From assembly GCA_003008705.1 (NCBI GenBank), contig PDUO01000051.1, positions 1,198 to 65,197 of the forward strand: a stretch of 64,000 bases of DNA, written 5' to 3'. The position numbers and the translations under genes are program-made. Source of the DNA: Pezicula radicicola. Lineage: Eukaryota > Ascomycota > Leotiomycetes > Helotiales > Dermateaceae. This document shows positions 23,171 through 35,631 of this stretch, piece after piece. Under the pieces are notes generated by a model, which saw only the letters and a list, made by a program, of their open reading frames with translations, was not told where the DNA came from and ran no database searches. The stretch's first letter is position 1. Every line of letters starts with the position of its first letter.

Positions 23171-25782
23171 TTATGAAACATTTGCTCCACTCATATCCCA
23201 CCAGTCCTCGTGCCAATTCCGCCTCGTAAACTCATCTTCAACCGCTTTCATTAGCCCCAATGGTTGAAGCATATCGACGTTGTTGTAATCCTGTGACAAG
23301 GGGAATCCAAACCCAGTCCAATCATCCGCAAAAGGCTGCCATAGTGTAGCTGGCTGTTGATCTGTTGGTGTTGCTGTGTAAAAGCTCATAGCTTGGCCCT
23401 GGCTTTGAAGGTAGGCTTGCAGCAGCTGCTGCTGTTGCTGTTGCAATAGTTGTTGTTGTTGTTGCTGTTCCAAAGCGACGGATGCTGTAGCCTCCACAGG
23501 AGAGAAGGGGATTCCGCGTTCTGCTGCACGCTTTCGGCCGTCCTGGATGGCTTTGGAGACCTTATTGAGGGCTTTAATTACATTGGAAATGGGTACGAAC
23601 TCGGTTCGGACAGAGCAGGCTTTCTCTAACATCTTGCCGAGCTTCTCGAGGATGTCGATATCATCCTCACAGTCTTCTGGATTGCAGCTAGTGATGATGT
23701 GTTGGTAGAGTGAAAAGAAGGCGCAGAAGGGGTAGAAGGTCACGAAGCTTTTCATAACAAGTCAATAATCTGGTATCGGGATTAAAGCGCCTGATTCTCA
23801 TAAACTCACTGTAACCACAAACCCGTACATTTCTCCAGGCTAGGATGTCTCTCTTCAAGATAAACAACTGAATCAAGCACTATCCTAGCAGCCTTTAGAG
23901 TTCGGGGTGATATGCTGAATGTATCTTCTGTGACTTTCGACGCTCCATCTGTATTATGAGAGTGTAAACAGTGAAGACGCGGTCGACGTAAGTCCAGGTG
24001 GCCATATCGGTTGTTCTTTTCATTATAGCAATCTATATTGCAAGATTAGTTAGTATTAATATCCTCTTTTCTGGTTCAAGGGGAACCTACAACATCCCAA
24101 TCATCCATCATCTCCTCCAATTGGTCGCAAGATTCGTTTATTTTTTATTCCAGCTCTGCCACAGGGATAGTTTGGCGTTTAGTTTGATACGAGTCCAAGA
24201 AGTTGCAAAATTCTATTACGATCGATATCATCCGAACGGTAACAATGCGCATGGTCACGTTAGTCTTAGGCTGGCTGATATCGGGATTGGCGACTCCAAG
24301 GAGTTTGACGTTCTTGGTTGAACAGTCGATGATGCTGGGTTTGTCATAGTACAACCGAAAGAGAAGTTCAGTTTCAATGATGTACCAGTAAATTGCACGC
24401 TTGGGTTCGCGGGCTCTGTCTTCCTCATAGGTTGCAGCTGGTATTGCATCGAGTTTGTCAATGCCGAGCTGCTTGGTAAAATGGCAAGCTTTGCAGTGAA
24501 ATTTCCAAGCGAGATGATAGTCAAAATTGTTAATGGCAGTCCAGGTCTAGTGCTATAATTAGCTACTATAAATGGCGTTGCTGATCTGGGGGAAGAGGAG
24601 GGGGAGTGGCTACGTACAGTCAGCGAGGCGGTTACCAAATCAAGCTCAGTACCTTTGGCCGACTCAAGCCAGGCTGGAACGGACTGGAGGCATTTATAGT
24701 AGGAAAGTCGTGCATCATTGTTAAACTTATAGCTTCCCGAGCTCTGACCATAGAACATAAGGTTGTGGTAGGACACTTTTGCTACCGGATCAATCTGTAT
24801 ATATGGCGAATCAATGATGCTTGGCAATGCGAGCATCAAGTCTTTTTGAAGGTAAGGGTTGACGAAATCGCAGAAAAATGGCTCAGTAAAGAGCTCAAAA
24901 GTATCTAGTCAATCTATTCAGTAGCCGCAAGGCGATGATATACTCAGTGCAGAAGCCAATAGGCACATACTATTGAGGCACTGCCTTGCTTCTTTGCTTG
25001 TCATCATAGGCTTATCAACGCTTGATGGCTTGTAGTGGGGCCGTATTTTCAAGTGTTCTAGATCGTGGAGAGCACTATTCAACGTATCAATGGCGTTATC
25101 GACAACTGAATATGTATTTTGGGGCGTGTTAGGATCAGCCTCTGTGAGGTGTCCTTGAGTGTTGAGTTCATTGATGCTGTGTTTAGCATTGCTGGCCATT
25201 CGATAAATCCAGACTGTTTCTGTTAGAACCTGAAATCTTGTTGCTGTCGCAGGGTGGGAAACATGCCCTTTGAATCGCTACCGCTGAGCTCCTGTTCGGG
25301 CTCCGGGGTGCTCTCACTATCTTCCACTCCAGTTGATGTTGGTGTGGACAGCAGTGGCGATGTCGAGGAAGGCTCTAGGAGGCGGCGGTCCACATGGTTC
25401 TCTGGGTCTTCAACCCTACGGTTTAGATCATTTACCGTTCGTTTCGGTCTATCGGCAAATGGGGACGTTATGTTAGTGCTGGTGTGGCTGGGGTGCATAA
25501 ATCTTTTAATCCATAGCTTACTGGGTCGTGCGGGCTCTTTTTCGCCGCTCAACATAGGTACACTGAGCATTAGCAGCTTTACATCTATTGCAGCGAGGCG
25601 ACTCTTTGTCGCATTTGATCTAATACTGTATCAGAAGGGACGTGTGTTGGCTGAGTAGAGAGCATGTGGCTCTCCGCTGGGTACCTGCCTTCTTCTGCTT
25701 GCATCGAACGCACTAACAGCCAATTAGTAGGTAGACTTGACTTGCAATAATCTGCCGGGAGCGCAGGTACCGAGAGCTTCAT
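23171..25782 (-). pseudogene. Zn2Cys6 transcription factor, one in-frame stop
   Basis: Start ATG at 25782. Exons 25782-25771, 25712-25689 and 25619-25522 assemble a perfect binuclear cluster, C-x2-C-x6-C-x6-C-x2-C-x6-C (CVRCKQKK, IKCDKESPRCNRCK, then AQC). The second intron (25688-25620) begins GC rather than GT. A linker exon follows from about 25448. The fungal-specific middle homology region spans about 25200-24147 (TFELFTEPFFCDFVNPYL, SYYKCLQSVPAWLESA, TKQLGIDKLDAIPAATYEED). The C-terminal part (23980-23171) ends in a Gln-rich activation-type region after EKLGKMLEKACSVRTEFVPI. All is readable through ordinary introns except TAA at 24145-24147, after PVAELE, with coding-like sequence continuing beyond it (KINESCDQLEEMMDDW). 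The join between linker and middle exons near 25230-25280 is unclear (at best a 38-base intron). It was a DNA-binding regulator. It is either a young pseudogene or makes a protein cut short. Confidence 0.75.
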
Positions 25783-26722
25783 CTGGGCTTCCTGAATCAC
25801 GTTGTATTTTGATCAGCTTTGCTTTCCAATTGCGGGTTGAAGGAATGGTTTCTAGGCGACGCAAGTAATTACGTACGGAGCAGGCGGAAGCAGAGAGGAA
25901 ATGTCCGAACTTGGTTTCTTCCTAGAAGGACCAGGAATGCGGGCTTATTATGACACGGCTTGATAGGAAAGCCCGAAAGCCCGTGGCTTAATCCGCGTTT
26001 GGCACTGCCAAGTCGCGAAGCGCGCCTTGTTTGTTGCTAATCCCAGAGACCGTACCCATGTAAGATAATATTTCTACTATTAATTTAATTTAAATCTAAT
26101 AGAGTATGTTTAGAGTTAAATAAAGAGGTATATATACATAAATTACTTTTAGATATACTATAACCCTTTAAAGATTAGTTTAAAGAATTTATAAGCTATT
26201 ATTTAAGAGACTTAGAAGGTAGTATTACATATATATATTTAGAAGCTTTTCGATTTATAGTATAATTAATATTAAGCTATAATTAAGGCCTATAGTAGCC
26301 CTACAAAATACTAGGGAAATAGAGATATCTATTATTTTCGTGTATTCCGAATAAGTAAGCGGTAAAGTGTGTAGTAACTATATAAACCCCTGGTATTACG
26401 AGACTCCACCGGTCTACCGAATAACATTTATTTAGGGGGGGGGAGGGGGGGTAGGGATCTACTAAGATATCCATTCGGTCTTTTCGGATTCTTGGCTTTG
26501 TGCGTGTTTGGGAAAAGCCTTTCTGACTGGTCTTTACATGTCGACAAAATGTCCGAGTTCCTAATAAGCAGTTAGAATTCAAATACAGATCCTCTGGCTG
26601 TCATATTGTCTAGATAGTTCCCATTCTCATTACTCTCATCGTGCTACTTAATACCATACTTTACTGTTCTATTCGACTAATTACAGTGCTTGCCAGCTGC
26701 TCCCCCTATACGGCTTCTAGAC
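25783..26722. other. Intergenic with A+T island and G-run
   Basis: Promoter regions of the divergent regulator and ABC genes flank a short RIP-like island at about 26055-26290. A pure-purine run of G blocks at about 26430-26452 could form a quadruplex or slip during replication. No gene seen. An open minus-strand stretch at 26301-26582 has no family resemblance. Confidence 0.5.
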
Positions 26723-29700
26723 ATGGTCTCCCCCAACGGGCAGCCACACCGGCCGTCCAGTGAGAATTCTAAGAGCGACACGTACGCCAACAGCTCCATT
26801 CACAATCACAGCGAGGGAGAAAAGGAAAGCATAGGCCACGAAGCAGACAACCAGAGAGAAATTTTGAATCTTGCGCGGAAATTCACTGCCCAGTCCACTC
26901 AATCGCACCATCAAAATCCATTTCAGGCAAATCCAGGAGACCATTTGGACCCTCATAGCTCGAATTTCAACGCCAAAGACTGGGCCAAAGCGTTTTACAA
27001 TGTTAGGTACCATGTAGACCAAGATTGCCCTGCCCGAGTTGCCGGCCTTGCTTTCACGGACTTGAGTGTTTTCGGCTATGGAACTCCAACAGATTACCAA
27101 ATGAGCGTTGGCAACGCTTTCCTGAAGGTGCCAACGCTTGTTAGCTCCCTTTTTGGAGGCCAAAAACAAAAGATCGATATTTTGCATGGCCTTGATGGCT
27201 TAGTTCGAGAAGGAGAGATGCTTTGTGTCCTTGGCCCTCCCGGCTCTGGATGCTCGACCATGCTGAAAACCATCGCTGGCGACACCTATGGCTTTAAAAT
27301 CAACCCTAGCTCTCACCTCAACTACCAAGGTATTCCCCCTAAGGAGATGCAAACAGTCTTCCGCGGCGAGGCCATCTACACTGCTGAAGTGGATGCCCAT
27401 TTCCCGAGCCTGTCTGTCGGTGATACCCTCTACTTCGCTGCATTAGCTAGGGCCCCAGCAAAAATTCCAGGCGGCATTAGTCGCCAGAAATATGCGCAAC
27501 ACCTCCGAGATGTAATTATGGCCATGTTTGGAATCTCTCACACTATAAACACTCAAGTCGGTAACGATTTTATTCGAGGAGTTAGCGGAGGAGAGAGGAA
27601 ACGAGTTACTATCGCCGAAGCCACCCTTAGTTATGCACCTCTTCAGTGTTGGGATAATAGCACCAGAGGCTTGGATAGTGCTAACGCTATAGAATTCTGT
27701 AAGACTCTAAGAACCCAGAGCGATGTCTTTGGAACGGCATCTTGCGTGACCATTTACCAAGCTCCCCAAGCTGCATATGATGTTAGTCGACTCACCGTAC
27801 AGATAATTGAAAATCATAAGCATTGAGGCTAATGGATATGTACCGTAGCTGTTTGATAAAGTCACCGTTCTCTACGAAGGCCGCCAAATCTTCTTCGGAC
27901 ATAGCCAGGATGCGAAGGCTTACTTCGAAGAACTTGGATTTGAGTGTCCAATCAGCCAAACCACGGCCGACTTCTTAACATCGATGACCAGTCCTGTAGA
28001 ACGTGTTATTAAGCCAGGATTTGAAAATCTTGTACCACGGACTCCGGATGACTTTGCTAAGAGATGGAAAGAGAGCCCGCAGCACCAGAGCCTCTTGCGA
28101 TCGATAGAGGAATACAACTCCGCATATCCGTATAGAGGTACTAATTATCAGCAATTCTCTCTTTCGAGAAAGGCGGAGAAATCAAGCCAGCAACGAGAAA
28201 GGTCGCCATACACATTATCATACTGGCAGCAAATCAAGCTTTGAATGTGGAGAGAACTCCAGAAGCTCAAAAATGACCCCGGCGTTACACTAGCTATGCT
28301 AATCGGTAATTTCTTCGAAGCACTGGTCATCAGCAGTATATTCTACAATCTCTCCTCTAATACTTCATCCTTTTTCTCCCGAGGAGCTGTTCTATTCATG
28401 ATGGTCCTTCTTAATGCCTTTGGCAGCATGCTCGAAATTATCTCGCTCTACGCCAAGCGAACAATCGTTGAGAAGCATAATCGATATGCGCTTTATCACC
28501 CAAGTGCCGAGGCATTATCTAGTATCATTATAGATATGCCGTATAAAATCTTGAACTCAATCCTGGTAAATTCGACGCTGTATTTCATGTCCAACTTGCG
28601 CCGAGAAGCCGGCGCATTTTTCTTCTTTTACCTGGTCTCCTTCACCATGACCCTCGGCATGTCCATGTTCTTCCGGTTCTTCGCATCTATCACCAAGACT
28701 ATTGCCCAGGCGCTGGCACCATCGTCCATCATCCTTCTCGCATTGGTCCTCTATACTGGATTCGCCATTCCCATCCAGTATATGCGTGGCTGGGCCCAAT
28801 GGATCCGATACCTAAACCCAATCGCGTATGGCTTTGAGAGTGTTATGATGAACGAGTTTAATGGACGCGAGTACCCCTGTGCCTCTTTTGTCCCATCCGG
28901 TCTAGGCTATGAAGATGTCGCTCTAGATCAAAGGGTTTGCTCAGTTGTCGGTTCGACTCCGGGATCCAACTCCGTCAATGGCGGGGCCTTTCTTAACAGC
29001 TCATACCAATACTACAATAGTCACCGTTGGCGAAATTTTGGTATTATTGTGGCCCTAACCTTATTCCTAATGGCCTGTCATTTAGTTACTTCTGAGCTTG
29101 TAGCCTCTGAGCGCTCCAAGGGTGAAGTCTTGGTCTTCCGTCGAGGAAAGATACAACAGGAGAAGGCCAAACAATCGGTCGTGGACGAGGAGCGCGGCAG
29201 TGATGCCGCAGTTCATGTAGAGAAGCATAATGCTGAGGTGGACTCCGATGCTGAAGTTGAACAACAAACCTCAGTTTTCCACTGGCAAGATGTCTGCTAT
29301 GATATCAAGATCAAGAAAGAGCCTAGGCGAATCTTGGATCATGTTGATGGCTGGATCAAGCCTGGCACACTAACGGCACTTATGGTAAGAATCGGAAATC
29401 CCGCATGATTCTTTTTTTTTTAAAAAATATTTCTGACGGCTGTATTATAGGGTGTTTCTGGTGCTGGCAAAACAACGCTCCTAGATGTGCTCGCGAGTCG
29501 AACTACTGTGGGTGTAATAACTGGCAGCATGTTTGTCAACGGCCACCAACGGGATCGGTCGTTTCAACGGAAGACTGGCTATGTACAGCAACAAGATCTT
29601 CACCTCTACTCCTCCACTGTGCGAGAAGCACTTAAATTCAGTGCCTTGCTACGACAGCCACCCCAGTACTCGCGCGAGGAAAAGTTAGACTATGTCAACA

Positions 29701-31433
29701 AGGTTATCTCCCTTCTCGATATGGAAGCATATGCCGATGCTATCGTAGGAGTTCCCGGAGAAGGCTTAAACGTCGAGCAGCGGAAACGACTGACGATTGG
29801 AGTGGAGCTTGCTGCACGACCAAAGTTGCTTCTTTTCCTAGACGAGCCCACTTCTGGCTTGGATAGTCAAACGTCATGGTCAATTTGTAACCTGATGGAG
29901 AAGCTTACTAAGAATGGCCAGGCGATCCTCTGTACAATTCATCAGCCTTCTGCAATGTTGTTCCAGCGTTTTGATCGACTTCTCCTATTAGCAAAAGGCG
30001 GGAGAACTGTATACTTTGGAGAGATTGGTCGCGACTCAAACATTCTTTTGGATTACTTTAACCGGAATGGAGGGCCCCAGTGTCCTCTAGGAGCAAATCC
30101 AGCAGAATACATGCTCGAGGTTATCGGTGCCGCCCCAGGTGTACACACGGATATTGATTGGCCGGCGGTGTGGCGAAGCAGCCCGGAGTATAAAGACGTA
30201 CAGACAGAACTCGGCAAGCTGCGAGAGTTATCGACTGATGACACGCATGACAGGTCAAGCTATGAGGAGTTCGCAGCTCCACTTATGAGCCAGATCTTCC
30301 AAGTTGGAAAGCGTGTGTTCCAGCAATATTGGCGAACCCCATCCTATATCTATTCCAAAGTATTGCTCACGATTGGATCGGTAAGTTCCCAAGAGGTCCT
30401 CGTGTCAAGATTGTGGTTCATTGGTACTAATAGTGAAATTAGTCCATGTTCATCGGATTTTCATTCTTCAAAGGTGAAAATACCATCCAGGGACTTCAGA
30501 ACCAGATGTTTGGTGTTTTCGTCTTCCTTTTTGTCGTCATTCAGTTGATTTTCCAAATCATCCCGGTGTTTGTTACTCAGCGAACACTTTATGAGGCGAG
30601 AGAGCGTCAATCAAAGACATACGACTGGCGAGCTTTCGTTCTTTGTGCTATCTTGGTGGAGATGTTTTGGAATTCGGTAGGTTTGATTTCGCTTTTCTCG
30701 TTTCCGTTGCATGCTAATAAATCCAGATCATGTCAGTCTTTTGTTTTCTGGTTTGGTATTACCCTGTCGGACTATGGCGCAACTCAGAGCCTACGGATGC
30801 AGTTCATTCGCGCAGCACTCTCACGTTCCTTATTATCTGGGCCATATTCATGTTCGCCAGCAGTTTTGCGCACATGTTGATCGCCGGTATTGATAGCGAC
30901 CAAGCGGCATCTGCCCTCGCAAACATCCTTTCCATCATGATGTACGCGTTTTGTGGGTAAGTACACTTTTCTCAACTAAGTACGCTCTGTTGTGGAAGCA
31001 AAATGACTAATGCAACAATAGAATCCTCGCAGGGCCTAAAGCTCTCCCAGGCTTCTGGATTTTCATGTACAGAGTCGACCCATTTACTTACCTAGCCTCG
31101 TCACTTCTCTCTACCACTCTAGGGAACGCACCGGTCAAGTGTGCTGCCAACGAATTCTTCACCTTTTCCGCTCCGGGTAACCAAACCTGTGGAGAGTATT
31201 TAGCATCATATATATCCGCTGCGGGCGGCTATGTCCTCAATTCGGATGTATGGGGTGAGAAATGTAACTTCTGTCCAATGAGCGACACCAACCAGTTCTT
31301 AACCAGCCTTAACGCCAATTTCGATAACCGATGGAGGGATTTCGGTCTACTTTGGGTTTTTGTGGTGTTTAATATAGCTGCAGCGGTGTTCTTGTATTGG
31401 CTTTGTCGCGTGCCCAAGGGAAAGAAGGTATAG
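26723..31433 (+). pseudogene. PDR-type ABC transporter with one in-frame TGA
   Basis: Six exons: 26723-27781, 27849-29384, 29451-30380, 30443-30676, 30727-30956, 31022-31433. All introns are canonical, every phase closes and the total is 1466 codons, normal for a full-size fungal ABC-G pump. Order is NBD1-TMD1-NBD2-TMD2. NBD1 has [12 protein letters not shown] and [16 protein letters not shown]2 has [27 protein letters not shown] and [14 protein letters not shown]. The degenerate NBD1 Walker A Cys is usual for this family. The only defect is TGA at 28242-28244, between QQIKL and MWRELQKLKND at the entry of TMD1, where a Cys or Arg codon would be expected. Intact homologues export drugs and toxic lipids at the plasma membrane. 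The start is the first ATG; an upstream in-frame TTG would add eleven residues. Very recent loss, readthrough or a base-call error are all possible. Confidence 0.85.
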
Positions 31434-31779
31434 AGAGACTGGATAAAAAAAAAGGTGAACGTGAATTTAGAATGAGCTACGACAGCATTTATACTACTTA
31501 CCCTAGCCTACCTAACCTACATCTAGATGATTTTGTAGTTTGTTGTTGTCAGGGTCGTACTAAAGCGCGTTGCGACACGTGGCCAGTGAACTGTAAACTT
31601 ACTCTAGTGGAAGAGAATTCGCTTTATAATATAGATAATACCTCTTGATGAACGCGGGTTACCACTACGTCTAGCGCTGGTTCGTATCATAGCTGAGTTT
31701 CTGTTGCGTGAGCGTGAGCGTGGCTAAGTACCTGCACACAGTATAGGTGAAAATTAGGCGTTAAATCTAGTTAAACGTC
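31434..31779. other. Intergenic, 3' region of ABC gene
   Basis: No coding sequence seen. Direct GTGAGC repeats lie near 31706-31725. Sequence related to the transposase relic begins shortly after. Confidence 0.4.
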
Positions 31780-32941
31780 GTCCTGAAATTCAATCTGCTT
31801 ATATACGTTAGCTTAACTGGAAGCGCGCAAAGGCTGAAGACCCTGATCTGGTTTGTAGTTGGTTTCGACTAGTTGAAAACACGAGGAAGCACCATGGGAT
31901 TGTAGATAAAGTCGTGTACAACATGGATGAAGATAGGGTTTCTAAAGGGCTACATTTAGGCAGCTGTAGTCATCACACGAGGTCAACCTACACACATTTA
32001 ACCTCGCAATCGCGAGTGGACGATAGTGGTGGAATGTCTGAGCGCAACTAGCAGGAGTCTTGACCCCATGATCATCGTTAAGGGGAAGGTTCATCAGAGC
32101 AGCTGGTATATGGCTGGTCTACCGCCTGATTGGGTAATATCGACAAGCGAGCCAGGTTGGACTGATGATGAATTGGCATTAATTGGCTCGTACATCTGTT
32201 TGAACCTTAGACATGTTAGCACACGGTTGGAATGAAGCGACTGCTTGTTCTTGATGGCCATGGAAGTTATGTTACTGCACAGTTTGAGAGGTACTGCGGG
32301 GACCACCTAATTGTACCTTTGTACCTTCCTCCTCATTCTTTACATATACTACAGCCATTGGACATCAGCTGCTTCGCTGCAGTTAAATGGGAATACAGTT
32401 GAAGAGTTGAAGGTCTTATGAGACTTAACATTAATCACGTGGATGTCCTTGACTTCCTCGCCATCTATAAAGAGGCTAGATTAAGCGCGCTGAGTACTAG
32501 CAATATCTGTAGTGGGTTTACAGCTGTTGGCCTCGTCCTATATGACCCTGAGCGAGTCCTGTCAAAGCTGCCAATTCGACTTTACACACTAACACCACCA
32601 CTAGTAGTCACCCTCTTATCATTAAGCCATACGACGCCTACTCAGACGCCTCACACACAACGTCAGGTACAACACGAGCGAAAGTTTGTTCAAAAGCAAC
32701 AGTTAGCACGTGCTTAGTAACAGCACCAGGTTTCACCATCTGAGCAAGCTATATACCACTCAGTAAATCGTCTATCAAAAGGCCTTGAAGGAACGCTTCA
32801 TGAAGTGGCTATCCTAAGGTAGTAGGTTGCTTAGCTGAGCGCTGAGCAGGTTAAACGGTCATGTAAACGGAAGCAGGCAGTTAAGTACCTAAGCCAGCTG
32901 ACCGCCTTAAGCGTGGCAGAAGGCGTGCTGCTGCTACAAGC
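31780..32941 (+). mobile_element. Fot1/pogo-like transposase relic (DDE_1)
   Basis: Plus-strand fragments in shifting frames match the fungal Fot1/pogo DDE transposase in order. RPEIQSAY and AKAEDPDLVCSWFRLVENT come first, then KVVYNMDED (the region of the first catalytic Asp). WYMAGLPPDWVISTSEPGWTD-type sequence follows (about 32100-32165), then LLVLDGHGS-like sequence with the second Asp (about 32245-32270). The PPHSLHILQPLDISCFAAVK-type segment lies near 32330-32390, then a basic C-terminal tail. Stops and frame changes throughout make it inactive. Its ends are not defined: no flanking inverted repeat of its own was found, and the next element begins at its 3' end. Confidence 0.7.
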
Positions 32942-33420
32942 CACCAGGGGCTGATATAATTAATGGTTTTCGCGGTAAGTAAAATTGTATTTTTCATACC
33001 CTTATATTTCTATTAAAACAATACTTGAACTTTTAGAATAGCGATAGTATATAATCTTTTAGGGATACTCTATTTAGATATCTATTTTTTTTAAAAAAAA
33101 AATTACAAAGGAAGAAGATATAAATTATATAATAAACTCTATTATTATTAAAATCTATTTATATTTAAAAGTTTGAATATTTTAATTTATAAAGAGAATT
33201 ATAATATTATTTTATTAAGTATTATATTTATTTTAATATACTTCTATATAAGATAAAAATTAAAGAAAAATATAAATATATAATAGAGATGCTTAAGAAG
33301 TATTTATAAAAAGTAGAAAGTAATAGAAGCAATATTACTCTAATAAAATTAAAATTTAGGTAGTTTTTAGGGGTATGTAGTACTTACCGCAAAAACCATC
33401 AATTATGTCAGCCCCTGGTG
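32942..33420. mobile_element. 479-bp TIR element (MITE-like), A+T interior
   Basis: The left end CACCAGGGGCTGATATAATT and the right end (reverse complement CACCAGGGGCTGACATAATT) form terminal inverted repeats. They extend about 40 bases, through ATGGTTTT(C/T)GCGGTAAGTA, with few, mainly transition, mismatches. The interior has no ORF and is nearly pure A+T, as after RIP. The size and lack of coding capacity fit a MITE or a deleted DNA transposon. It sits directly at the 3' end of the Fot1-like relic. Confidence 0.75.
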
Positions 33421-33576
33421 CACTATGGTGTCGGTGTATTGGAACCCCATTCACCGAGAGCTGCTTTGTAATCTCTCCCTCATAATCAGGACCCGAAACT
33501 TGCAAGCCGATGTGGACGCAGTAATTAACGTAATTAGAAAACCATCAAAATTTTCTTGTATGTACTTGGCACTCTC

Positions 33577-34776
33577 ATGATTCCATCAAAGCACCGACCC
33601 CTGCTGCGCAGCTCACATCGCAAGTCACGCTTTGGCTGCAGGGAATGTAAGGAGCGGCACACGAAGTGCGACGAAACGCATCCGTCCTGCAACAACTGCA
33701 CCAACAGCAAGCTTCAATGTTCTTTCACACGTCTACCCAGGTCCTCGCTGGCGGATATCCAGCCGCAGAAGCGTGTAATTCAGTCGGATGGCAACACCAA
33801 GATCAGCTCAGTCAAGCCAACCACCCCAGATAGCAACAGGCATGAAATCAGCCCTTCACCAAGACACAGACACGCCCTATTGGACGAGCACTACAGTATC
33901 ACTCATCTTGAACTGCTCCATGATTTCGAACACAGACTGAGTCCAGATGCCTACCATTTTCTTCCCCAATGGGGGGATCTTTTAAAGATGTCAATGAGGG
34001 AAGCATTTCGATCGGAATATCTCATGGATGCTCTTATTGCAGTAGCAGCAGCACACAGAAGCACGCTGCTAGGAGAGAACCACAACTTCTACCGTAACGA
34101 GGCAACGAGGCTCCTTACACGGTCTGTGACCAAGTTCAATGCGGAGGAGGAAATTACCGAGGACTACGCGATGACCGCTTTCCTGTTTACTGTTTTCCTT
34201 GGCCAACTGGTCATCTTTGACATATTTGCCGAGGGCGGGTCTTTAATGAGCATCCTAGATAGATTTGTGCATTGCATGAAACTGCACCAGGGCGTACGCG
34301 AAGTTGTTGCCCCGGTATGGCATAAAGTTGAGCCAGTTTTGACCTGCCAACTGGCTGAATGGGGCAGCGATGGGATACCGGAACAGATGGAGCGGAATCG
34401 TGAATGTTCTCCGCTCTGGGAGATGCTCAGCCGGAGCGACGTCAGCGACTCTTCTCGGCAGGTATACTCATCTTCCATCGAAGCACTGCAGAGCATGTTG
34501 GACAGTAGTTGCGTGTCACCCACGCAACGGATGCCAGTGGTCCAGCAATGGCTGATCCGAGTTCCCGCGGGATTTATCGACCTCATAGGGCAACGACGGC
34601 CAGAAGCCCTGGTGATACTTGCCTATTACGCCGTGTTGCTTCATCAGGCTCGAGAATTCTGGGCCGTGGGCAACGCCGGAAAGCTCCTCATTCAATTGAT
34701 CTCGGCCTACCTTGGGGAGTACTGGTCACACTGGCTAAAATGGCCGAATGAGATATTAGAAATGTCACCAGTATGA
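33577..34776 (+). CDS. Zn2Cys6 transcription factor
   Basis: A single exon of 399 residues from the ATG in CTCATGATTCC; an upstream in-frame TTG at 33556 is unlikely to be the start. Residues about 20-48 form a complete binuclear zinc cluster: GCRECKERHTKC, then DETHPSC, then CTNSKLQC. It is preceded by basic RKSRF and followed by a basic linker. The rest is alpha-helical (DALIAVAAAHRSTLLG, DYAMTAFLFTVFLG), in the style of the fungal C6 regulators related to sterol-uptake control proteins. Nuclear DNA-binding regulator; target unknown. Next gene on the same strand is an SDR 0.85 kb downstream; the broken ABC transporter lies upstream beyond transposon remains. No lesion seen. Confidence 0.85.
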   Translation: MIPSKHRPLLRSSHRKSRFGCRECKERHTKCDETHPSCNNCTNSKLQCSFTRLPRSSLADIQPQKRVIQSDGNTKISSVKPTTPDSNRHEISPSPRHRHALLDEHYSITHLELLHDFEHRLSPDAYHFLPQWGDLLKMSMREAFRSEYLMDALIAVAAAHRSTLLGENHNFYRNEATRLLTRSVTKFNAEEEITEDYAMTAFLFTVFLGQLVIFDIFAEGGSLMSILDRFVHCMKLHQGVREVVAPVWHKVEPVLTCQLAEWGSDGIPEQMERNRECSPLWEMLSRSDVSDSSRQVYSSSIEALQSMLDSSCVSPTQRMPVVQQWLIRVPAGFIDLIGQRRPEALVILAYYAVLLHQAREFWAVGNAGKLLIQLISAYLGEYWSHWLKWPNEILEMSPV

Positions 34777-35631
34777 CCTAATTAGTCCATCCAATTGAAA
34801 GAATTGAATGTAGTGTTGAATTTTTATCTATTAACAATTTTCCTTTTGAAGTATATCAAAATGGTTTGCATCTGTTGCACCAATTTGGATTTTTGGATTT
34901 GAGATACAACGCCAATGAGGAAATAGAACTTCCAAGTTAGGGCTACTGAAGTAAACAATGAAATGTGCATTTAAGTTATTTAGACTACTTCTATTTATCT
35001 ACGTCCAAATTTTTTTTTTTTCTTTTCTTTTCTTTTTCAAAAAAATGCAACTTAGGGGTATGAAATTAAGAAAGAAATAACCATGAATGCTAGAATTAGC
35101 TGTCCAAGTAGCAAGATGGCGGATATCGTACGACGAAGCATCTCTTATTTTTTTTCTTTCCCCCCGGCAGGGACATTTCGAGTCAGAGGGGATAAGATCG
35201 AAATTGGAAATGAGTCTCTATGAACACTAGTGCTTTTAGATTTTAGTAAATTTTCGATTTTTCCTGAGAGCTGTCGCGTATTCCAATAACAAGGTGAGAC
35301 GTGTTGAGGGACTTTTGATTGGTCATGCTTCTTTCCCGTTTACAACCCACCCGTATTTGCTCTTCTCCCATTGGCCCTGAACACGGTATTCTGGTCGTGG
35401 AGTCATTCGCATGTCTTGTAAGCATATAATGAGACCGGATTGATTATCAATGCTTCAGAGATGCGACCCCTCTTCGAAATTACCCGAAATGTTTGAGTTA
35501 TGGAGACCCATCAGTAGAGACAGAGATATATATATATATAACTGAGCGACAAGTACTTTTCCTGGTATCAACATCTTTCACCACTGATTTATATCCACCT
35601 ACAACGAAATTTGATTCGTGAAATCTTAACC
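34777..35631. other. Intergenic, low-complexity tracts
   Basis: Contains T-rich/TTTTC runs at about 35010-35040 and a (TA)n tract at 35528-35541. The (TA)n tract lies about 90 bases before the SDR start codon and could serve as its TATA region. No gene seen. Confidence 0.45.

Noticed and set aside
24255..24839. Single open frame of 194 codons on the minus strand inside the regulator
   Set aside because: Only its first third follows the regulator. After the intron at about 24600 the true reading moves to another frame (TAINNFDYHLAWKFHC), so the long frame is a partial shadow.
26430..26452. Telomere-like TTAGGG array
   Set aside because: Only a single TTAGGG-like start followed by uninterrupted G; no tandem hexamers.
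32026..32235. Independent small gene on the plus strand
   Set aside because: Its translation (GLPPDWVISTSEPGW) is part of the Fot1/pogo-like transposase relic.
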